Assembly: GCA_019925105.1 (NCBI GenBank)
Contig: JAHGAU010000024.1
Coordinates: forward strand, 868,001 to 932,000
Direction: 5' to 3'
Length of the DNA stretch: 64,000 nt
Origin: Niebla homalea
Lineage: Eukaryota; Ascomycota; Lecanoromycetes; Lecanorales; Ramalinaceae
Each line of letters opens with the position of its first letter. The stretch's first letter is position 1. The position numbers and the translations under genes are program-made. Of the stretch, positions 54,610 to 64,000 are shown piece after piece. Under the pieces are notes generated by a model. The model had not been told where the DNA came from. It did no database searches and was given only the letters and a program-made list of their open reading frames with translations.

Positions 54610-57444
54610 TTATATATTTCCCAATGACATAGCCTTCCCAACCCCCTCAGCAACATCTACATCAACTCGTTCAGCTTTACCGTTCTGAGAAATCAACATT
54701 TGAACCAACTCCTCCACGGCCTCTTGCCAATATTCGACCTCACTATCATTGCACATTGCAAAGGCTGACCTTTCCTCGTCGTTACTATCGGCACCACGAG
54801 TATTTCTTTGCATCTCCCGCTCAATGTCACGAATGGACAGGGGAATCGTCAACAGCAAGTCCGTCACAGCGTCTTCAGCCCTCACAGTCTCTAGAGGAAG
54901 CTGTGCCAAACGTGGAGACTTGCCGCGGTTGCCTCCATTGCCTTCGGCCTCAAATTGCGCTTGCTGGTGACGAATGAGGCAGGCGCGTGGATCATAAGGA
55001 TCAAAGACTGTGGACTGGGGATTGGGAGAATGTAGTGCTGCAATAGCATTACGTTGGCGGTTCATATGTGGGGAAGGTTTGGAGTGTGGGAGTGAGACCC
55101 GTGGTGAACAGAGAGAGGTTGGTGAGAGCGGGCTGTCGAGGTGGGCCGCTGCTGCTGCTTGCTGTTTTCGTTGCCGAAGAACTTCGCGGCGTTGCACTTT
55201 TTGTGATAGCTTGTAGTCGGCTGTTGCGCGTGTTTTGCGGGCCTCGTAGTCCATGCTCAGAGCAAGATCTGGATGGGCAGGCGAGGAGGAAAGTAAGGGG
55301 GAACTGGCTGGAGCTCGCTCAGACCTTTCGTCATCGCGAAGATCCAGGGCATGAACACTGGTGGTAGTATAGCCGTTCGTATTGCTAGCCCCGCAAATCC
55401 GAGATTGCTTTCTTTGAGGCTGTGACCCAGTCTTGAACCAGACGTCTTGTAAATTGTTGACGGGAGGAGTCAAGGCTTTGTGGAGCGACTTGGAGTCTTG
55501 TTTGCGAGCGGACCTATCCCCTTGAGGTCGCTCGCTGATGTCGCGAATGTTACTCAGGGCTGTCCCTTGAGGAAGCGCAGCAGCGGTTGTAAAGCCGTTG
55601 GATTGCTCAGAGCAAGGCTCAGTCCTACCAGGGTCAATCGTAATGCCCAGATGTTGCCCAGGTTTCTCAAAGTTTTGCCTGCGTGAGCTTTTGATATAGC
55701 GATCAAGGCCGCCGATGCATTGTGATGGACTTTCATTTCTCGGTGGTAAGGGCTGTTCATCCTTCTGGTGACGTTTTGGCCGAGCGCTCAGTGGGTACGG
55801 GAAACGAGGAGGCGAAGATTGGTCAGGTGATAATAAGCCGTCATTGAGAGGACCAAGTTTAATTGGAGTCAGATGTGTTTGAGTTTGCTCTCGCCCAGGT
55901 GTTGGCAATTGAACATCCTCGTCATGACCAACATTCTCACTTCGCTTGGGCTTTGGCTCGCGCATGGTTGAATTGAACTTGGCGAAGGCCCAGGGATTTG
56001 AAATGCTGACATCGTTTTCCAGACTGTCTTCCTCTGGAAGTATCCTATGAATCCTACTCTCCCCAGCAAGAGATGGCTCCGGTTCGGATTCGATTGGAGA
56101 GGATGCTGCAGGAGGGGAGACTAGTGGTGTGAGAGCTGTTTGTTCGGAATCTGAACGCAAGAGACGTCGCGGCTTTTGGGCGAGCATTAGGTCCTCGAAG
56201 GATACATTTGGATCAGTCCACTTTGCATTCACAGGCTGATCAGCTACATCTAATTCTCCGTACACAGACTTGAAGAACGCCGCGGCAGAATCCAGAACAG
56301 CACTTGGGCTAGCGAAAAGAACGTCGTCTTTCGCGGGCTCAATATTTGCATCATAAGACCCTCTCGGACATATCATATTGAGACACATTATCGGATCGAC
56401 CTTCTGCCCTCTTGCGAATGTAGTAGCCGCAGACTTAAAATACTTCTTGAAGATGCTGGCAATCTGCTTCATCGTCCCCCTACTGCCAGACAAGGGTCTT
56501 GAATCGATAGAGAAGAAGTACCGGGGAGGAATGGTTTGAGAAGAATCAAAAGTCGATTCTGGTTTCGGTAAATATCCTTGGAAGACGTAGCCTTGCTGGT
56601 TGAGCGATTGCGAGAGACCCGTACTTATATCAGCAGACCTCTGAGATTCTGATGAGGTACCGCTTTTCCAGCAAACGTACTTGTAATGCTCACTGATCTT
56701 GACTCCGAAGATCTTGATTGCGGCATCTTCCATCGAGGGTGGGTCAGGCTGGCTCCCGAGGTGCATATGCTTGGGCGCGTAGGTAAAGTCTTGAGCATTC
56801 TTCTTCGCTTTGAGAACTTTCAGGCTCATTCTTATCGAAGGATGAGCTAGAACATAGCTTTGCATCAAACGTTTCACCCTGGCAAGCTGCGAAGCATGCT
56901 GTTTCAAAGCACTCTGCCTCCTCACAGGCATAGCCTTAAGAAAGTCTACAAGCACTACCGTGGTCCCAGGAGGGTGTGAGACACGCTTTTCACTACCCCA
57001 TGTCAGCGACTTTACACAGACGCATGATTATACCTACCCTACACGTGACCCATGAGGACTATAAGACATCTCAGTCGCTGTCTCTTCCCCGTCGACTCTT
57101 GTCGCGATCTTCAAAAGTGCACTCATGGTGGCAGTACTATGGAGAGCCTCTCCTCGGAAACCTAGAGACCGCCCTCCAAGACGCTCAAGATCTTCGAGAT
57201 TTCGAATTTTACTCGTACAAGAGCTCTGGCAAAGTAGGTTGCGATCTTCAGGCGCAACACCGTGACCGTTATCCTTAACTTGAATCTTGTCGAGCCCATT
57301 AGCAGAAACTTCAACCATGATAGACGTAGCTCTTGCGTCTATTGCGTTCTCCATCAATTCTTTGACTAACGAATGAGTGTCTGTCAAACATTGCGAAGAC
57401 CCAATGATCTGGATCGTGTTTTGCGGGAGTGCTTCGATAGGCAT
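54610..57444 (-). CDS. MutL-family mismatch repair protein, MLH2/PMS1(human)-like
   Basis: Two exons (57444-57038, 56992-54610) split by a 45-bp intron encode about 929 residues. The GHKL ATPase N-terminus is complete: KELMENAIDA (motif I), VKDNGHGVAPED (motif II, DxGxG), and GGRSLGFRGEAL (motif III). Across the splice, HPPGTTVVLVDFLKAMPVRRQ completes the ATPase region. The C-terminal half is long and disordered. The DQHAxxExxxxE endonuclease motif of Pms1/Mlh3 is not visible, which, with the LGGxSLGFRGEAL spelling, points to MLH2. It would act as an Mlh1 partner in the nucleus, limiting recombination tracts. MLH3 or PMS1 is less likely. The gene is divergent from the PFA4-like gene. Confidence 0.85.
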
Positions 57445-57854
57445 TTCTTTATCCTACGTATCTGTTCGACGTTCGTATATGGGGAGATACAGGACCTCGA
57501 GACCGTTCACGTCAAGACACGCTTTGGAAGGCATGGTCGGATGAGCGATCATCAGACTTGCTGATTCCGGTGATTTACCGAACACACACCAAACTTATGA
57601 TTGCAAAGACTCTTCATAACCTTGATGACTGCGGATTTTCGATAGATGATGCAGATAAGTATACGCGCTTACATGCTGAAGCATATGGTACAACATGACC
57701 TTCTGGATGTGGAGTCCATCATTGGCACCGCCAAGACCAAAGATCTAATCACGTAATCAATTTTTAGCCTGACATTCATCGTCTCAATTTCTCTCATCCT
57801 TCCCTCCTACTGCACTTTGGTAATGTAGGATCAGCTTTCGGTGGGCCAGTAGCC
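57445..57854. promoter_or_regulatory. Divergent promoter, MLH2-like / PFA4-like genes
   Basis: 410 bases separate the two start codons. No coding sequence is seen in the short frames inside. Confidence 0.5.
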
Positions 57855-59238
57855 ATGACAAAGACGGCGTTGGGTCTTATGACCCTACCAGCTGTCGTTA
57901 CATTAATTGCTTTTCTCTCCTACGGTTCCCAGCTACTATTTCAAAAACTTGAACCTCATCCCCTTGAGGCTCAGCAGAAGATTATTTTCAACATATTGAT
58001 CATCTGCATATGGATTTCATACCTTCGGGCATGCTTTGTCGATCCTGGGCGGGTGCCTCAGCGCTCCAATGAAAAGTCAATGTATCTGAGTACTGGACTT
58101 GCCGCAGATACTAAGCCGAGATGGTGTCGCAAGTGTGATGCATACAAGACCCCTCGCGCTCACCATTGCAAATCATGCTCAAGGTCTCACGTACGATCTC
58201 ATGGCAACTCAACACAATCTAATTATTTGTGGTAGATGCGTGCCCAAAATGGATCATCATTGTCCATGGACAGTTAACTGCGTTTCTCATCGGACGTTCC
58301 CTCACTTCTTTCGCTTCTTATTTTACTCATTTGTGGCGATGGTATACCTCGAATATTTTGTTTGCATCAGAGGCGCTGTGCTTTGGGCTGGTCGGGACCG
58401 TGCCAGCGTTCGTCTCACGTTCCTGTTTTATTGAATTGTCAATTAACGGGCTTGCAACAGTATCTTGGGCCAAGTGCACCACACATCGGCGTACTTTTTG
58501 TGCTTTTCATGGCAAACTCGCTAGCCCTCTTTGTCATCGGGCTACTTTTGGTTCGCAATATCTGGACCTTAGGATCCAATATTACCACCATCGAAAGCTG
58601 GGAAATCGAGAGACACGATAGCCTCGTACGGCGCGCCAAAAGGAATGGTGGCTACGTCGATGGTCCAAACGGAGTCAGAGTTCGGATACGGCATCAAGAA
58701 TTTCCATTTGACATAGGCCTTTTGAAAAACATCTGTCAGGGCATGGGAGGATCCCCTCTGCTGTGGCTATGGCCGCTGGCACCAACGCCTTCTAACCACT
58801 CCGGCCTGTGCTTCGAGACCAATGGATTTGATGGTGCTGTACTCCGCCAAAGTCAAATATGGTTTCCGCTGATCGTCTTTAGACGGCCCCTGGCCTCCGA
58901 TGGATCCGGACCGAATGCCTAGACAAACATGGGCAGGGCAAGCAACCGATGGCTTCATGTTCGATAGAGCAGGTAGCACCCCTGATCAGCAAATCGATGC
59001 TTTTCGTAAAAGGCAGCAGCATGATTTGAAACGATTTGGCATGGAATCCCACGAAGCCAGACAGCCTCTTCCTGATACTCGCACAGGGCACGACCAGTAT
59101 AGATCACATGGACACGAATGGCGTGATGCTGATGGGGACAGGCTTGATGATTTTGGAGTCGACGAGGAGATCGACTTCTACGAGGATGACACCCCTTTAC
59201 GAGAAATTATGCGAAGACAGAAAGAGAAGATAAAATGA
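57855..59238 (+). CDS. PFA4: DHHC palmitoyltransferase, Pfa4-like
   Basis: Four exons (57855-58183, 58236-58407, 58461-58833, 58883-59238) encode about 409 residues with introns of 49-53 bp, all in frame. Hydrophobic segments are near the N-terminus (GLMTLPAVVTLIAFLSY and IIFNILIICIWISYL) and after the catalytic core (FFRFLFYSFVAMVYLEYF and LFVLFMANSLALFVIGLLL), giving four likely membrane spans. The Cys-rich domain reads CRKCDAYKTPRAHHCKSC, then MDHHCPWTVNC with the DHHC active site near residue 117. The IRHQEFPFDIGLLKNI and DPDRMPRQTW segments fit fungal Pfa4, an ER enzyme that acylates chitin synthase and other clients. The third intron creates FDDGPWPPMDPDR. Confidence 0.93.
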
Positions 59239-61082
59239 ACCAGATTTGTTACACCACCTCACACCACGTTCACTCCGAACGGATATGGCCTTGACTCGCT
59301 CGCTATTACTGAATCAGGTTACTCCATCGACAAACCTGCTGTTAAAGTATCGGCTCACGACATGCGCGACAAAGCGCCCACCCAACCAATTTCATGTACT
59401 TGCCCGCCCTCCATTCTCTAGTTTGCGGGGTAAGGCCGGATCGTGAGTCTGGATCTCGATGCACCGGGGCTGCCACGCGACGGTGACTTTAATGCAAGTC
59501 ATCACGGGTCGGGTCCCTCTAGTCAGATGATACAGCGTTAGGCTTCTTGATCTGCGCTGTGCATCAACAGGCGGAAACATAGAACGATTCCCTCAATGTT
59601 ATTCCTGACAGAGCCTCTGGGTCGCTGGGCGATGAAGAGCAAATGACTTTAGGTTGGCAGGGTCGGTATCACCAAATCATTGCAAACGTCTTTTCATGGC
59701 CTTTCCAGGAGAGGCCGAGATCCTATGTTCCAGCCACTGGTTCGTATTTGGAGTTGGTTCAATAAATACTACGAAGATAGACCTTACGATGTAGGCCGAA
59801 GAAGCGTGTTGCAAACCTTTTGTTGCTATGGGATGTAATGGAAAGAGGACAGCGAGAGCCAGAAATATCCTCCCATAATGGCTGAGGATTCGGCAATGTT
59901 GGCGGCAGTACGGTCCGTTTGGAACTACTGCAGCTGGCCTGTGGAGAATCTGCCTCGGTCCAGAGGGAGGATCCTCATGTTCACATGTTGTCGGGTGTGC
60001 GATGTGATCATCATTACCAACGTCGGGTGCTTTGCTTTGCTTGGGGTTCGCAGAGGGTACAGGTGGCGTTCAAGAAGAGTACTGCTGTACTACGAGGAGA
60101 ACTAGAAAAACCCAGGCGAGTATGGGGCTCCACCGACCATAAACGGCGGTTATCCCCGCCACGACCCCCACGCTTAGAAAGCCGTTCCACCAAACGCTTT
60201 CGACGCCGAAATTCCAGGCTATGCCTCTCAGCAGATAATCGGAACCCATATCTGCAAGCCACGTTGTCAAAGATTGCCGAATGGGTCGGATCCAGGAACG
60301 CCAGGGTTTCGATGCATTATGGCCGAGATCGGTAGCCTGCTTGACCGTTGACGACCAATGTGGCAATGTCTGCATTCATCCGTTTCAAAAGCCTTCAGAT
60401 CCTCCACGCCCAGAAAAGACCGCGCACGCGCCATCTTACGAAATCGGAAGTGACTGATTGGCATGAATTTCCCCGGCCGTAGAGTTCCAGTCCCGTAAAG
60501 CTTCCCGGAGACATGCTTGTACATGTCGCCTAGCCACTTGAGGACCATTCGTCCATTCTCCTCATGGCAATCGGAAGCGAACCTCACATCTTCTTGAAGT
60601 CTTGTCTCGTGACGCTACATGACTCTACAAGCTGAGGATGCATGCATGTAGCATATTTTTGACGAATGGCACCGTGGATGGAGAGGGGTATGGCAGCTTG
60701 TACGAATACATGAAACCATCGTCGTTGCCTCCGCAGTGATGCCATATGACCCCTCGGCTGAAAAGTGAAAGTCTTTATTCGTTGCTCCACTGATTGACGT
60801 GGGCTATTAAAATTTCCGGAGGCAGTGCTTGACCCCCACACGTAAACCTTCTTCTATTCTTTGTCGTGCTCGGGCCTCCGTTGATCACAGTCAGTTCAAG
60901 GCGTACAGACTTCCTCTACCATTATTTAAAAGTGGAGTGGTGGCTGTCTCTCATGGCTTTTTCTTTCATGAACGCCGAATCCCAAATTCTGTTACCTATT
61001 CCTTCCCTCGTCATTCCGGATACTTGGTTGAGGACCACCATCACAAGTTTACGGATCCTTCCATCAAACCATTCGTATCATC
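59239..61082. other. 1.8-kb stretch without a supported gene
   Basis: Minus-strand frames at 60267-60587 and 60070-60375 are the most protein-like. The second has a hydrophobic segment (VVAGITAVYGR... AWVFLVLLVV) that could be membrane-spanning, and the first a Cys/His cluster (DECRHCHIG). They overlap in different frames and I found no splice join, so no gene is called. A small fast-evolving gene or a decayed one is possible. Confidence 0.3.
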
Positions 61083-62201
61083 ATGACATCTCACCACGGC
61101 TCCCCCCTGACCAGTACCTTCCATGCCAACCTGCCTTCACGTCAAGATTCCAATCCGACGAGCCCAAGTACGACCGCTTCTGTCTACTCGCAGGCAAACT
61201 ACACGGATGCATCTGACATCACTTCTCTTTCCTCGAGCGATGACCTTCGTCACCACAGCAGACCCTTGAGACCCGGCGTCTATGTGCCGACAGTGACCTT
61301 CTTCAATCCAGAAAATGAGGATCTTGATCTCCCAACCATCATCAAGCACGCTGTCAGACTTGCGAGAGCAGGCGTTGCAGGCATCACCACCCAAGGCTCT
61401 AATGGCGAGGCAGTTCACCTTTCGCCACAGGAGCGGAAGCAGGTCACCAAGACCACCCGCAAGGCGCTAGATGGCGCGGGTTTTACTACCATGCCCATCA
61501 TTGTCGGATGTGGCGCCCAGTCAACCCGTGAAGCAATCGAGCTATGTCACGACGCAATGGCTTCAGGAGGCGACTATGCTCTGGTCCTGCCTCCATCTTA
61601 CTACAAAGCCATGCTGGGCCAAGACTCGCTGCTCGACTTCTTCCACGATGTTGCTGATGTTTCTCCCATCCCGATCTTGATTTACAATTATCCCGCTGCG
61701 GTCGGCGGCATTGATTTTACTTCCGATACCATCAACACCCTGTCCAAGCACCCCAACATAGTTGGCTGTAAGCTCACGTGTGGCAACACTGGGAAGTTGG
61801 CAAGGATCGCGGCGGCAACCAACGCCGCTACTCCCAGCCATGCTGGCTCAGGCTTCATGTGCATGGGCGGCTCTGCCGACTTCACCCTCCAGACTCTTAT
61901 CGTGGGCGGATCGGGGGTCATTTGCGGGATGGGGAACATCGCGCCCAAAGCGGCGGTGAAGGTGATTGAGCTTTACGCCAGAGGCAAGATTTCCGAGGCG
62001 CAGAAGTTGCAAGCCGTTGTGGCTCGAGGCGACTGGGCTGCCATCTCGAGTGGTATCATTGGCACGAAGAGCGCCCTGGAGACATATTTCGGGTATGGAG
62101 GGTATGGACGCAAGCCTTTGCCTCGAGTGGGCAAAGAGGAAGCGGCTCAGTACGGTGAAGCTTTCAAGGAGTTGGTGAACCTGGAAATGTCCCTGGCTTG
62201 A
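61083..62201 (+). CDS. DapA-family (dihydrodipicolinate synthase-like) aldolase
   Basis: This is an intronless 372-residue enzyme of the Schiff-base class I aldolase/lyase family. The (beta/alpha)8 core starts at about residue 63 (GVYVPTVTFF). It has GSNGEAVHLS, the YNYPAAVGG segment with the catalytic Tyr (about 201), and the Schiff-base Lys in VGCKLTCGN (about 229). The N-terminal ~60 residues are Ser/Thr-rich and poorly conserved-looking. Since fungi make lysine by the aminoadipate route, it is not the bacterial lysine enzyme. 4-hydroxy-2-oxoglutarate aldolase or L-threo-3-deoxy-hexulosonate (galacturonate pathway) aldolase are the likely roles, and the sequence does not settle which. ATG at 61083 gives an uninterrupted frame to 62201. 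Confidence 0.9.
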   Translation: MTSHHGSPLTSTFHANLPSRQDSNPTSPSTTASVYSQANYTDASDITSLSSSDDLRHHSRPLRPGVYVPTVTFFNPENEDLDLPTIIKHAVRLARAGVAGITTQGSNGEAVHLSPQERKQVTKTTRKALDGAGFTTMPIIVGCGAQSTREAIELCHDAMASGGDYALVLPPSYYKAMLGQDSLLDFFHDVADVSPIPILIYNYPAAVGGIDFTSDTINTLSKHPNIVGCKLTCGNTGKLARIAAATNAATPSHAGSGFMCMGGSADFTLQTLIVGGSGVICGMGNIAPKAAVKVIELYARGKISEAQKLQAVVARGDWAAISSGIIGTKSALETYFGYGGYGRKPLPRVGKEEAAQYGEAFKELVNLEMSLA

Positions 62202-62691
62202 TCAGTGCAATCATGGGAGGTATTATGTTCTTCATAAGTAAGCGCAAAGCGTGCGAAGCGTGCTGTATGGCGTGTGGAGTATGATGTTGTACCTAAAAGC
62301 TCTGAGTGGGAAAGTGCTGGTGTTGAGATCAAAAGCTCTGGGCACGGACGTGACACCAAATATGACATGTTGTTCCGTACATTAGGAAACATTGCAGATG
62401 GTACGAAATACAACGGAATACAAGCTGCAAAGATTATGCACTCATTTGCTGGATTTTGAGCCTGACCAATCATAACCCGGAAGGCCATAGGGCTGGGCAG
62501 CCATGTCTTCTATGCAAGCGGAGAAAACTCCTTTTCATGCGACTTGCAACAGCCTTCCAGCCACTTCATCTGCACGGTTGCACCTTCCGCATTGCCGCGC
62601 GCCGCATTGATACCCCTTTGAAAGAGAGATCTGGCCAGAAGCTTGAACTCGTGTCTTTCGCCATGATGTCTGTATATCATTATAGCGAACG
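62202..62691. other. Intergenic region before the metallophosphoesterase gene
   Basis: Short frames only. It is expected to hold the aldolase 3' UTR and the promoter of the gene starting at 62692. Confidence 0.35.
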
Positions 62692-64000
62692 ATGACGAGT
62701 TCCCACCCCAACGGCTTTCAATCGCATTCAAACTTCCGCAACAGCTCGAACGGCGCGCCATTGATCAGCAACGCCAGGAACAAGCGTCGTCTTTCCGATG
62801 AACTTCCTTCCTACCTCGGCTCCTATATACCCACGCTCTCTGATAATGACCGCCGCCGGGCGGTGACGAACATCGGCAGTGACTGGGATTATTACTATAG
62901 CCAAGCACGTACCTACATACATATCCTACCGATGCAGCTTCAAAACTTTCAACGACTCCGAATCAGGGATCTGTTGGATGTGAGGATACTTCTGGTATTC
63001 ATCTGGGCGTTGGTCCTTTGGTGGGGCGAAAGAGCTGTCTTCGACCGCAAGGTCTCGAAATGCACCTGGGCCAATTGGGAGGAATGGCCCGAGGGTGCCA
63101 ATCCACATCATATGCTTCTGGTGGCAGACCCGCAACTAGTAGACCCTCATACCTACCCTGGACGACCATGGCCGCTGAGCAGCTTGACCGTGGCCTATAC
63201 AGATTCATACATGCGCAAAAGCTTCCAACAACTGACTAGTACCCTTGCGCCAGACTCTGTCATGTTTCTAGGAGACCTTTTTGACGGAGGGCGAGAATGG
63301 TCGCCACCAAATTATGAGAATGATCAAGAGGTGGACAAGCGGTGGTGGGGGTACGGTCAAAAGCAATGGTTCAAAGAGTACAAGCGTTTTGGACGCATCT
63401 TCTTCAATGCGTGGATGCGGCTTGCACAAACGGGGGAAAGTAGAAAAATCATAGCTGGCCTTCCAGGAAACCATGACCTTGGTCTTGGGGACGGCATCAG
63501 GCTGCCCGTACGTGCGCGCTTCAATGCCTATTTCGGTGATGGCAATCGACTTGATGTCATTGGGAACCACTCCTTTGTATCTATAGACAGTGTGTCGCTC
63601 TCAGCCAAGGGACAAGTCGACCCTGTGACAGGTCTCCCTAGTATCAAGAAGTGGATCTGGGAGCCGACTGAACATTTTTTGAATCAACTTGGCGCAACGA
63701 AATCTCGAGCGATCAAGAGACACCTACGAAGACTGAGTGGTGAGGGGCTCATCGAATCGATGCCGCATAAAGTTTATGACCTCGAAGAGCCAGCTGCTTA
63801 TACCATTGAGGCCGAAAGCAAGATCGATACCGATATCCCTTCGGTCGTCCTGTCTCATGTCCCATTCTACCGCCCCGCTGGTACTCCATGCGGTCCTCTC
63901 CGCGAGCACTTTCCACCTTCATCTCCTTTACCCGATGATGGAAAAGACGAAAGGAATGCGATCCGCATCACTGCGGGAGTGCAATATCAGAATGTGCTGC
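62692..64000 (+). CDS. Metallophosphoesterase, Ted1/Cdc1-like, 5' part
   Basis: The frame opens at ATG 62692 (MTSSHPNGFQ) and runs to the window edge without a stop, 436 codons. A membrane segment (VRILLVFIWALVLWWGE, about residues 105-121) is followed by the phosphoesterase core: VADPQLVDPH (metal ligand Asp, about 145), FLGDLFDGGREW (GDxxDGGR motif, about 193) and GLPGNHDLGL (GNHD motif, about 259). In yeast, Ted1 and Cdc1 act in the ER and Golgi on GPI-anchor ethanolamine phosphate and thereby in cargo export. The catalytic His residues further downstream begin at LSHVPFYRP (about 387). The C-terminus is outside the window. No intron is needed so far. Confidence 0.88.
   Translation, partial: MTSSHPNGFQSHSNFRNSSNGAPLISNARNKRRLSDELPSYLGSYIPTLSDNDRRRAVTNIGSDWDYYYSQARTYIHILPMQLQNFQRLRIRDLLDVRILLVFIWALVLWWGERAVFDRKVSKCTWANWEEWPEGANPHHMLLVADPQLVDPHTYPGRPWPLSSLTVAYTDSYMRKSFQQLTSTLAPDSVMFLGDLFDGGREWSPPNYENDQEVDKRWWGYGQKQWFKEYKRFGRIFFNAWMRLAQTGESRKIIAGLPGNHDLGLGDGIRLPVRARFNAYFGDGNRLDVIGNHSFVSIDSVSLSAKGQVDPVTGLPSIKKWIWEPTEHFLNQLGATKSRAIKRHLRRLSGEGLIESMPHKVYDLEEPAAYTIEAESKIDTDIPSVVLSHVPFYRPAGTPCGPLREHFPPSSPLPDDGKDERNAIRITAGVQYQNVL

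Noticed and set aside
1..64000. CRISPR arrays, bacterial operons or plasmid/phage features
   Set aside because: Spliceosomal introns and eukaryotic families throughout; no regularly spaced direct repeats of CRISPR type.

Overview
The window looks like nuclear DNA of a filamentous ascomycete. Genes are compact, introns are mostly 43-116 bp with GT-AG (rarely GC-AG) borders, and the housekeeping genes (SNU114, VPS8, SIN3, a polo kinase, OPA3, a MutL gene, a PFA4-type DHHC enzyme) resemble those of Pezizomycotina. A dothideomycete is my guess, but that is inference only. Several decayed genes carry CpA-to-TpA type nonsense changes, as expected of a genome that has, or had, repeat-induced point mutation (RIP).

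Region by region: 1-2295 is the 3' part of the U5 snRNP GTPase gene. 3-21.3 kb is an accessory island. It holds an alpha/beta-hydrolase plus von Willebrand A fusion (3170-5735), a wrecked chimeric-type terpene synthase (7490-8628), a wrecked P450 (9284-11088), a P450 whose nine or ten exons still splice in frame (11258-13224), a wrecked short-chain dehydrogenase (13483-14442), a small TA-flanked inverted-repeat element (14849-15100), a damaged HeLo-like/NACHT/ankyrin NLR (15408-19682) and an intact Zn2Cys6 regulator (19702-21286). The terpene synthase, two P450s and SDR read as the remains of a terpenoid gene cluster.

22-24.4 kb has a decayed tubby/LURP-one-like gene and a long G-rich minisatellite tract. 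From 24.4 kb on, conserved genes dominate: a secreted GH16 glucanase, VPS8, SIN3, a fasciclin protein, a fumarate reductase-cytochrome b5 fusion, a polo-like kinase, OPA3, an uncharacterised CT-rich gene, an MLH2-like MutL protein, a PFA4-like palmitoyltransferase, a DapA-family aldolase and the 5' part of a Ted1/Cdc1-type metallophosphoesterase. Between VPS8 and SIN3 lies a second, smaller accessory stretch (32.5-37.4 kb). It has two more TA-flanked inverted-repeat elements, an intron-bearing tRNA-like gene and a secreted protein made of two diverged copies of one domain.

Three divergent gene pairs share short promoters: fasciclin/fumarate reductase (44039-44601), polo kinase/OPA3 (50550-51099) and MLH2-like/PFA4-like (57445-57854). 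Exon borders were worked out by hand from splice signals and reading-frame continuity; protein families were recognised from motifs, without database searches.
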